NCBI GenBank assembly: GCA_963747405.1
Contig: CAVVFG010000007.1
Coordinates: 124,001-188,000 of the forward strand
DNA length: 64,000 nucleotides
Reading direction: 5' to 3'
Source of the DNA: Fodinibacter sp963747405
GTDB lineage: Bacteria; Actinomycetota; Actinomycetes; Actinomycetales; Dermatophilaceae
Below are positions 16,148 through 26,802 of the stretch, in pieces. Made by a program: the position numbers and the translations under genes. The stretch's first letter is position 1. Each line of letters starts with the position of its first letter. Below the pieces are notes generated by a model. That model was not told the origin of the DNA. It did no database searches and worked only from the letters and a program-made list of their open reading frames with translations.

Positions 16148-18157
16148 GTGTCTTCCCCCGGACGTGTCGTCAAGCGCGTGATCCTCGGCCGCGCGATGCG
16201 CAGCGACCGGCTCGGCGAGACACTCCTGCCGAAGAAGCTCGCGCTCCCGGTCTTCGCGAGTGACGCCCTCTCCTCGGTGGCCTACGCACCCGACGAGATC
16301 CTGCTGACGCTCGGCCTCGGCGGTGGCGCACTGGCGTTCACCAACTCCTGGAAGATCGCCCTCGCCGTCATCGTCGTCATGGGCGTCGTCATCCTGAGCT
16401 ACCGCCAGAACGTGCACGCCTACCCCTCCGGTGGTGGCGACTACGAGGTGGCCAGCGTCAACCTCGGCCCGCGGGCCGGTCTCGCCGTGGCCAGCGCGCT
16501 GCTCGTCGACTACGTGCTCACCGTGGCGGTGTCGGTGTCGGCGGGTGTGCAGAACGCGGCCTCCGCGTTCGAGTTCCTGCGTGGCAAGGAGGCCCTCGTC
16601 GCGGTGCTCATCGTCGCGACGCTCACCGGGATGAACCTGCGCGGTGTGCGCGAGTCCGGTTCGGCCTTCGCGGTGCCGACGTACCTGTTCATGATCAGCG
16701 TCATCGGGATGGCGCTGGTCGGCTTCTACCGCCGGGTCTCGGGCGACCTGCCCCAGGCCGAGAGCGGCCCCTTGCAGCTCCTACCGATCGACGCCTACGA
16801 GTCAGTGGGTGGACTGGCCCTGGCCTTCCTCATGCTGCGGGCCTTCTCGTCGGGCTGTGCCGCCCTCACCGGCGTCGAGGCGATCAGCAACGGCGTGCCC
16901 GCCTTCAAGAAACCCAAGAGCAGGAACGCCGCCACGACGCTGCTCCTCATGGGCAGCATCTCGGTCACCATGCTCGTCTCGATGATGGCGCTGTCGCGGT
17001 GGACCGGCGTCAAGATCGCCGAGGAGCCGGCGACCCAGCTCACCCTCGACGGCGTGCCGGTCGGCGACGACTACGTGCAGGACACCGTGATCGGCCAGGT
17101 CAGCAAGGCCGTCTTCTCCGGCTTCCCGTTCGGTGTGGTGATCGTGTCGATCGTCACCGGGCTCATCCTCGTGCTCGCCGCGAACACCGCCTTCAACGGC
17201 TTCCCGGTGCTCGGCTCGATCCTGGCCCGCGACGGGTTCCTCCCGCGCCAGCTGCACACCCGCGGCGATCGCCTCGCCTTCTCCAACGGCATCATCATCC
17301 TCGCGGCGTCGGCAGCGGGCCTGATCATCATCTACAACGCCGAGGTCACCCGGCTCATCCAGCTCTACATCGTCGGCGTCTTCGTGTCGTTCACCCTGTC
17401 GCAGATCGGCATGGTGCGGCACTGGACCCGCCACCTGTCCCTCGAGCGCAACCCGCAGGTCCGCGCCCGGATGGTGCGCAGCCGGGTCATCAACGGCATC
17501 GGCGCGGTGATGTGCGGCACGGTGCTGGTCGTGGTGCTGCTCACCAAGTTCACCCACGGGGCGGGCTACGCGATCGCGGCGATGGCGGTGATCTTCCTGG
17601 TGATGACGCGCATCCGCCGGCACTACGACCAGGTACGCGACGAGCTCGCGGTCGACGAGGGCGACACCAAGCACCAGCTCCTGCCCTCCCGGGTGCACGC
17701 GATCGTGCTGGTGGCCAAGATCCACAAGCCGACCCTGCGCGCCCTCGCCTACGCCCGCGCGACCCGGCCCTCGATCCTCGAGGCGCTCACCGTCGATGTC
17801 GACCCCGACGAGACCAAGGCGCTGCAGGCCGAGTGGGACCGCCGTGACATCCCGGTGCCGCTCAAGGCGCTCGAGAGTCCCTACCGCGAGATCACCCGGC
17901 CGGTCGTCGACTACGTGAAGTCCATCCGCTCCGGCAACCCGCGCGACCTGGTCGTGGTCTACATCCCGCAGTACGTCGTCGGCCACTGGTACGAGCAGGT
18001 CCTGCACAACCAGAGCGCGCTGCGGCTGCGCACCCGGTTGCTGTTCACCCCCGGCGTCATGGTGTCGTCCGTACCGTGGCAGCTCGCGTCCTCGCAGGGC
18101 GCGGAGGAGCGGATGGACGGTCCGGTCGCCGGCGACGTGCGCCGCGGCGAGGGCTGA
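16148..18157 (+). CDS. APC family permease
   Basis: 669 residues with about twelve predicted membrane segments in the first ~470 residues and a soluble C-terminal part of ~200 residues. The first segment region (KKLALPVFASDALSSVAYAP) is typical of the KUP-like/APC permeases found next to trkA genes, such as Rv2690c. The C-terminal part begins with VHAIVLVAKIHKPTLRALAY and resembles a universal-stress-like or regulatory domain. Potassium or amino-acid transport is possible; context beside two RCK proteins favours a cation link, which is inference. GTG 16148 is preferred to 16139 because of the -10 seven bases upstream. Confidence 0.88.
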   Translation: MSSPGRVVKRVILGRAMRSDRLGETLLPKKLALPVFASDALSSVAYAPDEILLTLGLGGGALAFTNSWKIALAVIVVMGVVILSYRQNVHAYPSGGGDYEVASVNLGPRAGLAVASALLVDYVLTVAVSVSAGVQNAASAFEFLRGKEALVAVLIVATLTGMNLRGVRESGSAFAVPTYLFMISVIGMALVGFYRRVSGDLPQAESGPLQLLPIDAYESVGGLALAFLMLRAFSSGCAALTGVEAISNGVPAFKKPKSRNAATTLLLMGSISVTMLVSMMALSRWTGVKIAEEPATQLTLDGVPVGDDYVQDTVIGQVSKAVFSGFPFGVVIVSIVTGLILVLAANTAFNGFPVLGSILARDGFLPRQLHTRGDRLAFSNGIIILAASAAGLIIIYNAEVTRLIQLYIVGVFVSFTLSQIGMVRHWTRHLSLERNPQVRARMVRSRVINGIGAVMCGTVLVVVLLTKFTHGAGYAIAAMAVIFLVMTRIRRHYDQVRDELAVDEGDTKHQLLPSRVHAIVLVAKIHKPTLRALAYARATRPSILEALTVDVDPDETKALQAEWDRRDIPVPLKALESPYREITRPVVDYVKSIRSGNPRDLVVVYIPQYVVGHWYEQVLHNQSALRLRTRLLFTPGVMVSSVPWQLASSQGAEERMDGPVAGDVRRGEG

Positions 18158-19473
18158 TGGCCGAGCACGCCCGGTCCGGCCTCGCGGTCGGCGACGAGGT
18201 CGAGGTCGACGTCACCGCGATCGCCCACGGCGGCCACTGCATCGCCCGGCACGAGGGTCAGGTGCTGTTCGTGCGGCACGCGGTCCCTGGCGAGCGGGTG
18301 GTGGCCCGGGTCACCGAGACAGGGGCCGGTGAGCGCTTCGTGCGCGCGGATGCCGTTGCCGTGCCGTCGCCCTCGCCCGACCGGGTGATGCCGCCGTGCC
18401 CCTACGCCGGGCCCGGGCTGTGCGGCGGCTGCGACTTCCAGCACGTCACGCTGCCGCGCCAGCGGTCGCTGAAGGCCGACGTGGTGCGCGAGCAGATGGC
18501 GCGGCTGGCGCACCTCGAGGTCGACGTCGAGGTCGAGCCGGTTCCCGGGGACACCGACGGGCTCGACTGGCGCACCCGCGTCGAGTTCGCCGTGGATGCC
18601 GAGGGTCGAGCAGGCTTGCGCCGGCACCGTTCGCACGACGTCGTCGCCGTCGACCACTGCCGCATCGCCTCACCCGGCATCGACCGGCTGCGGGTCACCG
18701 AGGGTCGGTGGCCAGGCGTCGAGGCCGTCGACGCGGTGGCACCGTCGGTGGGGGAGCCACTGGCGGTGGTCCTCCCCCTGCCCCGGGGTGCCCTCGTACC
18801 GGTCGTGCACGAGCAGGTGTCGGCCACCTGGTCGGGCCCCTCCGGCGGGTGGCAGCTGGTGCAGGCCGAGCTCGCGGTGTCGGCGCGCGGCTTCTGGCAG
18901 GTGCACCCCGGCGCCGCCCGCTCGTTCGTCGAGGCCGTCATGGCCGCCGCCGAGGTGCAGGGGGGCGAGCGAGCGCTCGACCTGTACGCGGGGGTGGGCC
19001 TGTTCACCGCCGCGCTGGCCGTCGCCGTCGGCGCCACCGGCCAGGTCGTCGCGGTCGAGTCGGACCCCGGCGCCACCGACCTCGCCCGCGAGAACCTCGC
19101 GGACCTCCCGAACGTCGCGCTGCTCACCGCCCGGGTCGACGACGCCTTCGGGATCGCCCGGCCGGCGCGTCGCGGCAGCGCGAAGCAGCGGGGGAGCCGA
19201 CCCCGCAAGGCGTCGCGCTCGGCGCTGATGCCGACCGCCGCCGACGTCGTGGTGCTCGACCCGCCGCGCACCGGAGCCGGCCGGGCCGTCTGCACCGAGG
19301 TGGCGGGGCTCGGTCCGCGGGTCGTCGTCTACGTCGCCTGCGACCCCGCCGCGCTGGCGCGCGACACGGCCTACCTCGCCGGCCTGGGTTACCGGCTCGA
19401 CGGGCTGCGCGCGTTCGACGCCTTCCCGATGACGCACCACGTCGAGTGCGTCGCACGCTTCGTGCAGGCCTGA
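18157..19473 (+). CDS. class I SAM-dependent RNA methyltransferase with TRAM domain (TrmA/RumA family)
   Basis: 438 residues. An N-terminal TRAM domain (~8-65, GDEVEVDVTAIAHGGHCIAR) is followed by a four-cysteine iron-sulfur site (CPYAGPGLCGGC and a later DHC), a SAM-binding core (LDLYAGVGLFTAALA) and the uridine C5-methyltransferase signatures DPPRTGAGR and YVACDPAALARD with the catalytic Cys. It methylates uridine in tRNA or rRNA; which position is not decidable here. It corresponds to Rv2689c. The ATG overlaps the permease stop as TGATG. A basic insert (~345-365, RGSAKQRGSRPRKASRS) inside the catalytic domain may be an RNA-binding loop. Confidence 0.92.
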   Translation: MAEHARSGLAVGDEVEVDVTAIAHGGHCIARHEGQVLFVRHAVPGERVVARVTETGAGERFVRADAVAVPSPSPDRVMPPCPYAGPGLCGGCDFQHVTLPRQRSLKADVVREQMARLAHLEVDVEVEPVPGDTDGLDWRTRVEFAVDAEGRAGLRRHRSHDVVAVDHCRIASPGIDRLRVTEGRWPGVEAVDAVAPSVGEPLAVVLPLPRGALVPVVHEQVSATWSGPSGGWQLVQAELAVSARGFWQVHPGAARSFVEAVMAAAEVQGGERALDLYAGVGLFTAALAVAVGATGQVVAVESDPGATDLARENLADLPNVALLTARVDDAFGIARPARRGSAKQRGSRPRKASRSALMPTAADVVVLDPPRTGAGRAVCTEVAGLGPRVVVYVACDPAALARDTAYLAGLGYRLDGLRAFDAFPMTHHVECVARFVQA

Positions 19474-19562
19474 CGGCGGGTCGGGGCACCAGCCGCGTCA
19501 CCGGTCTCGCGAGGCGGTTCGGTGCGGCATAGGCTCGACCCGACCGAACCCGTGTGGTTAGA

Positions 19563-19580
19563 TATCTTGACGTCAAGATA
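19563..19580. promoter_or_regulatory. perfect 18-bp palindrome upstream of acnA
   Basis: TATCTTGACGTCAAGATA is a perfect 9+9 inverted repeat 46 bp before the acnA start. It abuts TTAGAT/TAGATA at 19558-19564, a possible -10, so a dimeric repressor bound here would cover the transcription start. MarR-like regulators such as TamR are known to act on the aconitase gene in Streptomyces; linking this site to such a protein is inference. Confidence 0.7.
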
Positions 19581-19626
19581 AATCACGGGAATCGCGCGAC
19601 GACGCACGATGTGAAGGGAGCCCCCG

Positions 19627-22413
<2,787 letters not shown>

Positions 22414-22433
22414 GCGGCCGGGCTCCTCACCGC

Positions 22434-22481
22434 GAACGTGGGTGAAGAACGTCGTCAGGACGACGTTCTTCACCCACGTTC
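22434..22481. terminator. 22-bp perfect-stem hairpin between convergent acnA and cysG
   Basis: GAACGTGGGTGAAGAACGTC plus GT forms the left arm, CAGG is the loop, and the right arm (22460-22481) is its exact reverse complement. It starts 20 bp after the acnA stop and its right arm contains the cysG stop codon (22472-22470). There is no U-run on either side. A bidirectional terminator is the simplest reading; a dispersed intergenic palindrome is the alternative. Confidence 0.7.
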
Positions 22482-23713
22482 ACGAGCCGGGGCGCCGGGA
22501 AAGTCGGGGCTGAGCCGCACGACGTCGCCGACGACGACCACGGCGGGGTTCTCGACCGCCGCGGCGGCGGCCCGCCCGGCGATGTCGCCCAGCGTTGCGA
22601 AGGTGACCCGCTGGTCGGGGGCGAACCCGCGCTCGATCACGGCCACCGGGCAGGATGCCGGCCGGCCGGCATCCGACAGCGAGCGCGCCGACCGGGCGAG
22701 CCGACCGACGCCCATCAGCAGCACGACGGTGTGGTCGGTGCCCGGTGGCACCGCGGGCAGCTCGTCGTGGCCGGTGACCACGGTGAAGCCGCGGGCGACC
22801 CCGCGGTGGGTGACCGGGATGCCGGCCGCGGCCGGCACCGCGACCGCGCTGGTCACCCCCGGCACCACCTCGACCCGGATGCCGTGTGCCTCGCACGCGA
22901 GCCGCTCCTCGCCCCCGCGACCGAGCACGTAGGGATCGCCACCCTTGAGCCGCACGACGGCGCGGCCGGCGAGCGCCTCCTCGACGAGCAGGTCGTTGAT
23001 GGCGTCCTGGGCCAGGGCGTGCCGGCCGGGGGCCTTGCCGACGTCGACGACCCGCACGGTGGCGGGCAGCCGGTCGACGACGGCCCGAGGGGCCAGCCGG
23101 TCGAGCACCACGACGTCGGCCGCGGCGAGCAGCTCGCGCGCCCGGGTGGTCAGCAGCCCGTCGGCGCCGGGCCCGCCGCCGACGAGGGCCACCCAGCCGG
23201 CGCCCGCCCGGGGCCGCCGGCGGTGCAGGTCGAGCGCCCCCTGGGCCAGCAGCGCGTCGACGGCCCGGGCGACGTCGGCGGCCAGGGCGGGGTCGGCGGG
23301 GGAGTGCGTCGCGACGGTGACCACCCCGTCAGGGGTGGCGACCCGAGCGGTGGCCGGGAGGCTGGCGCTGCACTGCCACTGCCACTGCCACTGCCGGTGT
23401 CGCGGGCGTCGACGCACCAGACCCGTGCGGCGCGGGCGTCGGTGCGCACGGCCTCGTCCACCACCGGGTCGCCCGACGCGACCACCGCCAACCATGCCCC
23501 GGCGAGGTCGGTGGCGCCGGCGTAGTCGCGTGCGGACCAGCTCAGCTCGCCCGCCAGGGCCAGCTCCGCCAGCTCCTCACACAGCCATGGTGAGAGCACG
23601 TCGAGGACCGCGCCGGCACCGACGAGCGCCCGGGCTGCGTCGGTGAGGGCCGGTCCGCCGCCCACCACGAGCGCGCGACGCCCGGTGAGGTCGAGCCCGA
23701 TGGGCAGGGTCAC
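22470..23713 (-). CDS. cysG: siroheme synthase CysG / uroporphyrinogen-III C-methyltransferase, frameshifted
   Basis: Two reading frames together spell one protein. The first frame (from GTG 23713) encodes a precorrin-2 dehydrogenase domain (RRALVVGGGPALTDAARALV, VWCVDARD). The second (down to TGA 22470) encodes the SUMT domain (VALVGGGPGADGLLT, VVRLKGGDPYVLGRGGEE, VPGVTSAVAVPAAAGIPVTHRG). The junction falls at or next to a GGCAGT repeat at 23371-23394; a -1 shift (one base missing) joins the frames. If real, this mutation abolishes a fused product. The GTG overlaps the cysN stop (GTGA), making it the last gene of the sulfate operon, where it would supply sirohaem for the sulfite reductase. 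Confidence 0.85.
23371..23394. repeat. four tandem copies of a hexanucleotide in cysG
   Basis: CACTGC is repeated four times (GGCAGT on the coding strand), encoding alternating Gly-Ser in the first frame or Trp-Gln in the other. The cysG frame changes at or close to this tract. A whole-unit change of six bases would not change frame, so the repeat alone does not explain the shift. Confidence 0.9.
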
Positions 23714-24990
23714 CTCGGGTGCTCTCCGGGGGCCACGGCGTCGGCCATGCCCGCGGCGAGGGTGCGCCCGTCGTCGGGGTCGACGAGCAGGAACGCACCC
23801 CCGCGGCGCGAGGTGGAGTACGGCTCGACGGGCAGCGGCGAGGCGAACCGCACGGTGACCCGGCCGATGTCGTTCAGCGCCAACCGGTCGGCGGGGGCCA
23901 GGCGCAGGGCGTCGAGGTCGAGGCGGCCGTCGATGGAGCGGACCATGGCCAGCACGGTGCGCGACCCGTGCTTCACGAGCAGCCGTGCGCCCGGGCGCAG
24001 TTCGTCGTCGCCCAGCCAGCAGGCCAGTGCGGTGACCTCCTGGCGCAGCGGCACCGGGTCGGACGCGGCGGCGATGAGGTCGCCGCGGCTGACGTCGACG
24101 TCGTCCACGAGCCGGATCGTCACCGACTGGGGGGCGACGGCCGCGTCGAGCGAGCGCTCCCCGAGGTCGATGCCGGCGACCGTGGTGCGCGAGCCCGAGG
24201 GCAGCACGACGACCTCGTCGCCCACGCGCACCGAGCCGGAGGCGACCTGCCCGGCGTACCCGCGGTACTCCACGTGCTCGGGTGAGCGCGCGGCGCCCTG
24301 GGGGCGGATGACGACCTGCACCGGCATCCGGAACGACTCGTGCACCGGGTCGGTGGCGGGCGGCAGGCCCTCGAGCAGCTCGAGCAGCGAGGGGCCCTCG
24401 TACCAGGGCGTGTTCGCCGATCGGTCGACGACGTTGTCGCCGACCAGGGCCGACACCGGTACCGCGTGGGCGTGCGGGATGCCGAGCTCGGCGGCGATCG
24501 CGCGCACGTCGGCGGCGACCGTGCGGAAGACGTGCTCACTGTGCTCGACGAGGTCGATCTTGTTGACCGCGATGACGACGTGCGGCACGCGCATCAGGGC
24601 CGCGACGGCCAGGTGGCGGCGGGTCTGCTCGAGCACCCCCTTGCGAGCGTCGACCAGCAGCACGAGGGCGTCGGCGGTGGACGACCCGGTGACCGTGTTG
24701 CGGGTGTACTGCACGTGCCCCGGGCAGTCGGCGAGCACGAACGAGCGGTTCGCCGTGGCGAAGTACCGGTACGCGACGTCGATGGTGATGCCCTGCTCGC
24801 GCTCGGCGCGCAGGCCGTCGGTGAGCAACGCCAGGTCGGCCGAGGCCAGCCCGCGGTCACGGCTGACCCGCTCGACGGCGTCGAGCTGGTCGGCGAGCAC
24901 GGACTTCGAGTCGTGCAGCAGGCGGCCGACCAGCGTGGACTTGCCGTCGTCGACGGAGCCGGCGGTCGCGAGGCGCAGGAGGGTGGACAT
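23710..24990 (-). CDS. cysN: sulfate adenylyltransferase subunit 1, GTPase CysN
   Basis: 426-residue GTPase subunit of ATP sulfurylase, which couples GTP hydrolysis to formation of adenylyl sulfate (APS). G1 is AGSVDDGKST, G3 is DCPGH, G4 is NKID, and the EF-Tu-like domains 2 and 3 follow from ~210. It lacks any C-terminal APS kinase (CysC) domain, so this operon goes from APS directly to reduction by the CysH next to it. The ATG overlaps the cysD stop by one base. In-frame sequence upstream of 24990 is shadow of cysD. Confidence 0.95.
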   Translation of the reverse strand: MSTLLRLATAGSVDDGKSTLVGRLLHDSKSVLADQLDAVERVSRDRGLASADLALLTDGLRAEREQGITIDVAYRYFATANRSFVLADCPGHVQYTRNTVTGSSTADALVLLVDARKGVLEQTRRHLAVAALMRVPHVVIAVNKIDLVEHSEHVFRTVAADVRAIAAELGIPHAHAVPVSALVGDNVVDRSANTPWYEGPSLLELLEGLPPATDPVHESFRMPVQVVIRPQGAARSPEHVEYRGYAGQVASGSVRVGDEVVVLPSGSRTTVAGIDLGERSLDAAVAPQSVTIRLVDDVDVSRGDLIAAASDPVPLRQEVTALACWLGDDELRPGARLLVKHGSRTVLAMVRSIDGRLDLDALRLAPADRLALNDIGRVTVRFASPLPVEPYSTSRRGGAFLLVDPDDGRTLAAGMADAVAPGEHPR

Positions 24991-25970
24991 CAGAAGTACC
25001 CCTCCTTCTTGCGGTCCTCCATGGCGGCCTCGGAGATCCGGTCGTCGGCGCGGGTGGCCCCGCGTTCGGTGAGCGTGGAGGCCGCGACCTCGGCGACGAC
25101 GTCGCGCACGGATGCCGCGTCGCTCTCGACCGCGCCGGTGCACGACATGTCGCCGACGGTGCGGTAGCGCACCCGGCGGGTGGTCACCGTCTCGCCGGCT
25201 CGCGGCTGCGACACCGGGCCGAGCGCCAGCAGCATGCCGTCGCGCTGGAACACCTCGCGCTCGTGCGCGTAGTAGAGGCCCGGCAGCTCGATGTCCTCGC
25301 GCTCGATGTAGCGCCACACGTCGAGCTCGGTCCAGTTCGACAGCGGGAAGACCCGCACGTGCTCACCGATGCGGTGCCGCGGGTTGAAGATGTTCCACAG
25401 CTCGGGGCGCTGGTTCTTGGGGTCCCACTGGCCGAAGTCGTCACGCAGGCTGACGACGCGCTCCTTCGCGCGGGCCTTCTCCTCGTCGCGCCGGCCGCCG
25501 CCGAACACGCCGTCGAACCGGTGCACCGCGATGGCCTCGAGCAGCGGCTGGGTCTGCAGCGGGTTGCGGGTGCCGTCGCCACGTTCGCGCAGCCGGCCGT
25601 CGTCGATCCAGTCCTGCACCGAGGCGACCTCGAGGCGCAGGCCGAGCCGCTCGACGGTGGCGTCGCGGTACGCGAGCACCTCGGGGAAGTTGTGGCCGGT
25701 GTCGACGTGCAGCACCGGGAAGGGGATCGGGGCCGGCCAGAACGCCTTCGCCGCCACGTGCAGCATCACGACGGAGTCCTTGCCGCCGCTGAAGAGCAGC
25801 ACGGGCCGCTCGAGCTCGGCGGTGATCTCGCGGATGACGAGCATCGCCTCGCTCTCGAGCACGTCGAGCTGGCTGAGCACCGGCAGGTCGGCGAGCGCGG
25901 CGGTGCGCGGGTCGGCGGTCAGCTCGATGCTCACCGGCAGCGCCTCGGTCGTGGTGTCGAGAATCGTCAT
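24990..25970 (-). CDS. cysD: sulfate adenylyltransferase subunit 2, CysD
   Basis: 326-residue catalytic subunit of ATP sulfurylase. The PP-loop SGGKDS (~61-66) that binds ATP pyrophosphate is present, with the further conserved segments DTGHNFPEVLAYRD, FGGGRRDEEKARAKER and VFPLSNWTELDVWRYI. The C-terminus (EDRKKEGYF) is the conserved family end. It is separated from cysH by 82 bp, the only sizeable gap inside the operon; that gap contains no promoter I can defend. ATG 25970 gives the full-length N-terminus. Confidence 0.95.
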   Translation of the reverse strand: MTILDTTTEALPVSIELTADPRTAALADLPVLSQLDVLESEAMLVIREITAELERPVLLFSGGKDSVVMLHVAAKAFWPAPIPFPVLHVDTGHNFPEVLAYRDATVERLGLRLEVASVQDWIDDGRLRERGDGTRNPLQTQPLLEAIAVHRFDGVFGGGRRDEEKARAKERVVSLRDDFGQWDPKNQRPELWNIFNPRHRIGEHVRVFPLSNWTELDVWRYIEREDIELPGLYYAHEREVFQRDGMLLALGPVSQPRAGETVTTRRVRYRTVGDMSCTGAVESDAASVRDVVAEVAASTLTERGATRADDRISEAAMEDRKKEGYF

Positions 25971-26052
25971 CAGGGGTCCTCGCGGGGTGTCTGGGGGAGC
26001 GCAGCGGAGCGGGTCCCACGCTCCATCGGGGCAGAGCGTCGTGGGGTGCCGC

Positions 26053-26802
26053 TCACGGGTGCAGCCCGCACTCGGTCTTGGCGAACCCGGCCCAGCGGCC
26101 GGCCCGCGGGTCGTCGCCGGGGGCGACCCGCCGGGTGCAGGGCTCGCAGCCGATCGACGGGTAGCCGTCGGCGAGCAGCAGGTTGACGGGCACGTGGTGC
26201 TCGTTCGCGTGGTCGACGACCTCGTCGAGGGTCCAGGCGGCGAGCGGGTTGAGCTTGACCAGCCCGAACTGCTCGTCGAAGGTCACCAGCGGCGTGCCGG
26301 CGCGAGTCGGGCCCTCGTCCCGCCGGATGCCGGTGGCCCACGCCTCGTACCCCGCCAGGACCGCCGTGAGCGGCTCGACCTTGCGCATCCGGCAGCAGGC
26401 GGCCGGGTCGCGCACGTGGAGCCGCGGGCCGTGCTCGGCATCCTGCTCGGCGACCGTGAGCGCCGGCGTCACGTCGACGATCGTCACGTCGAGCTCGAGC
26501 GCCACCTGCGCGCGGGTGCCGTAGGTCTCGGCGAAGTGGTAGCCGGTGTCGAGGAACAGCACGTCGACACCCGGGGCGCAGCGTGCGACGACCGCCGGCA
26601 GCACGGCGTCCTGCATGCTGCACGCCACCGCAAGCGTGCCGGGGAAGGTGCGTGCCGCCCAGGCCGACACCTCGTCGGCCGTGGCGTCGGGGCCGAGCTC
26701 GCGGGCACCGGCCTCGGCGAGCGCGCGCAGCTCGTCGGTGCTCCGCCGCACGCGCGGCCGCGCAGGGCGCGCGGCCGGCGCAGGGACGTGGGTGCCGGTC
26801 AT
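26053..26802 (-). CDS. cysH: adenylyl-sulfate (APS) reductase, CysH family
   Basis: 249 residues. It reduces APS to sulfite with thioredoxin. Besides the family core (FLDTGYHFAETYGTR) it contains the cysteine pair in AACCRMRK and the later GCEPC, the four ligands of the [4Fe-4S] cluster that distinguish APS reductases from PAPS reductases. The C-terminal KTECGLHP carries the catalytic cysteine. The absence of an APS kinase domain in the neighbouring CysN agrees with APS use. Its ATG overlaps the sulfite reductase stop (ATGA). Confidence 0.95.
   Translation of the reverse strand: MTGTHVPAPAARPARPRVRRSTDELRALAEAGARELGPDATADEVSAWAARTFPGTLAVACSMQDAVLPAVVARCAPGVDVLFLDTGYHFAETYGTRAQVALELDVTIVDVTPALTVAEQDAEHGPRLHVRDPAACCRMRKVEPLTAVLAGYEAWATGIRRDEGPTRAGTPLVTFDEQFGLVKLNPLAAWTLDEVVDHANEHHVPVNLLLADGYPSIGCEPCTRRVAPGDDPRAGRWAGFAKTECGLHP

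Noticed and set aside
23371..23394. Hexanucleotide tract as a phase-variation switch
   Set aside because: A six-base unit keeps the frame when gained or lost, so copy-number change alone cannot switch cysG.
25971..26052. Small gene in the cysD-cysH gap
   Set aside because: The 82 bp contain no frame with start, ribosome binding site and reasonable length.
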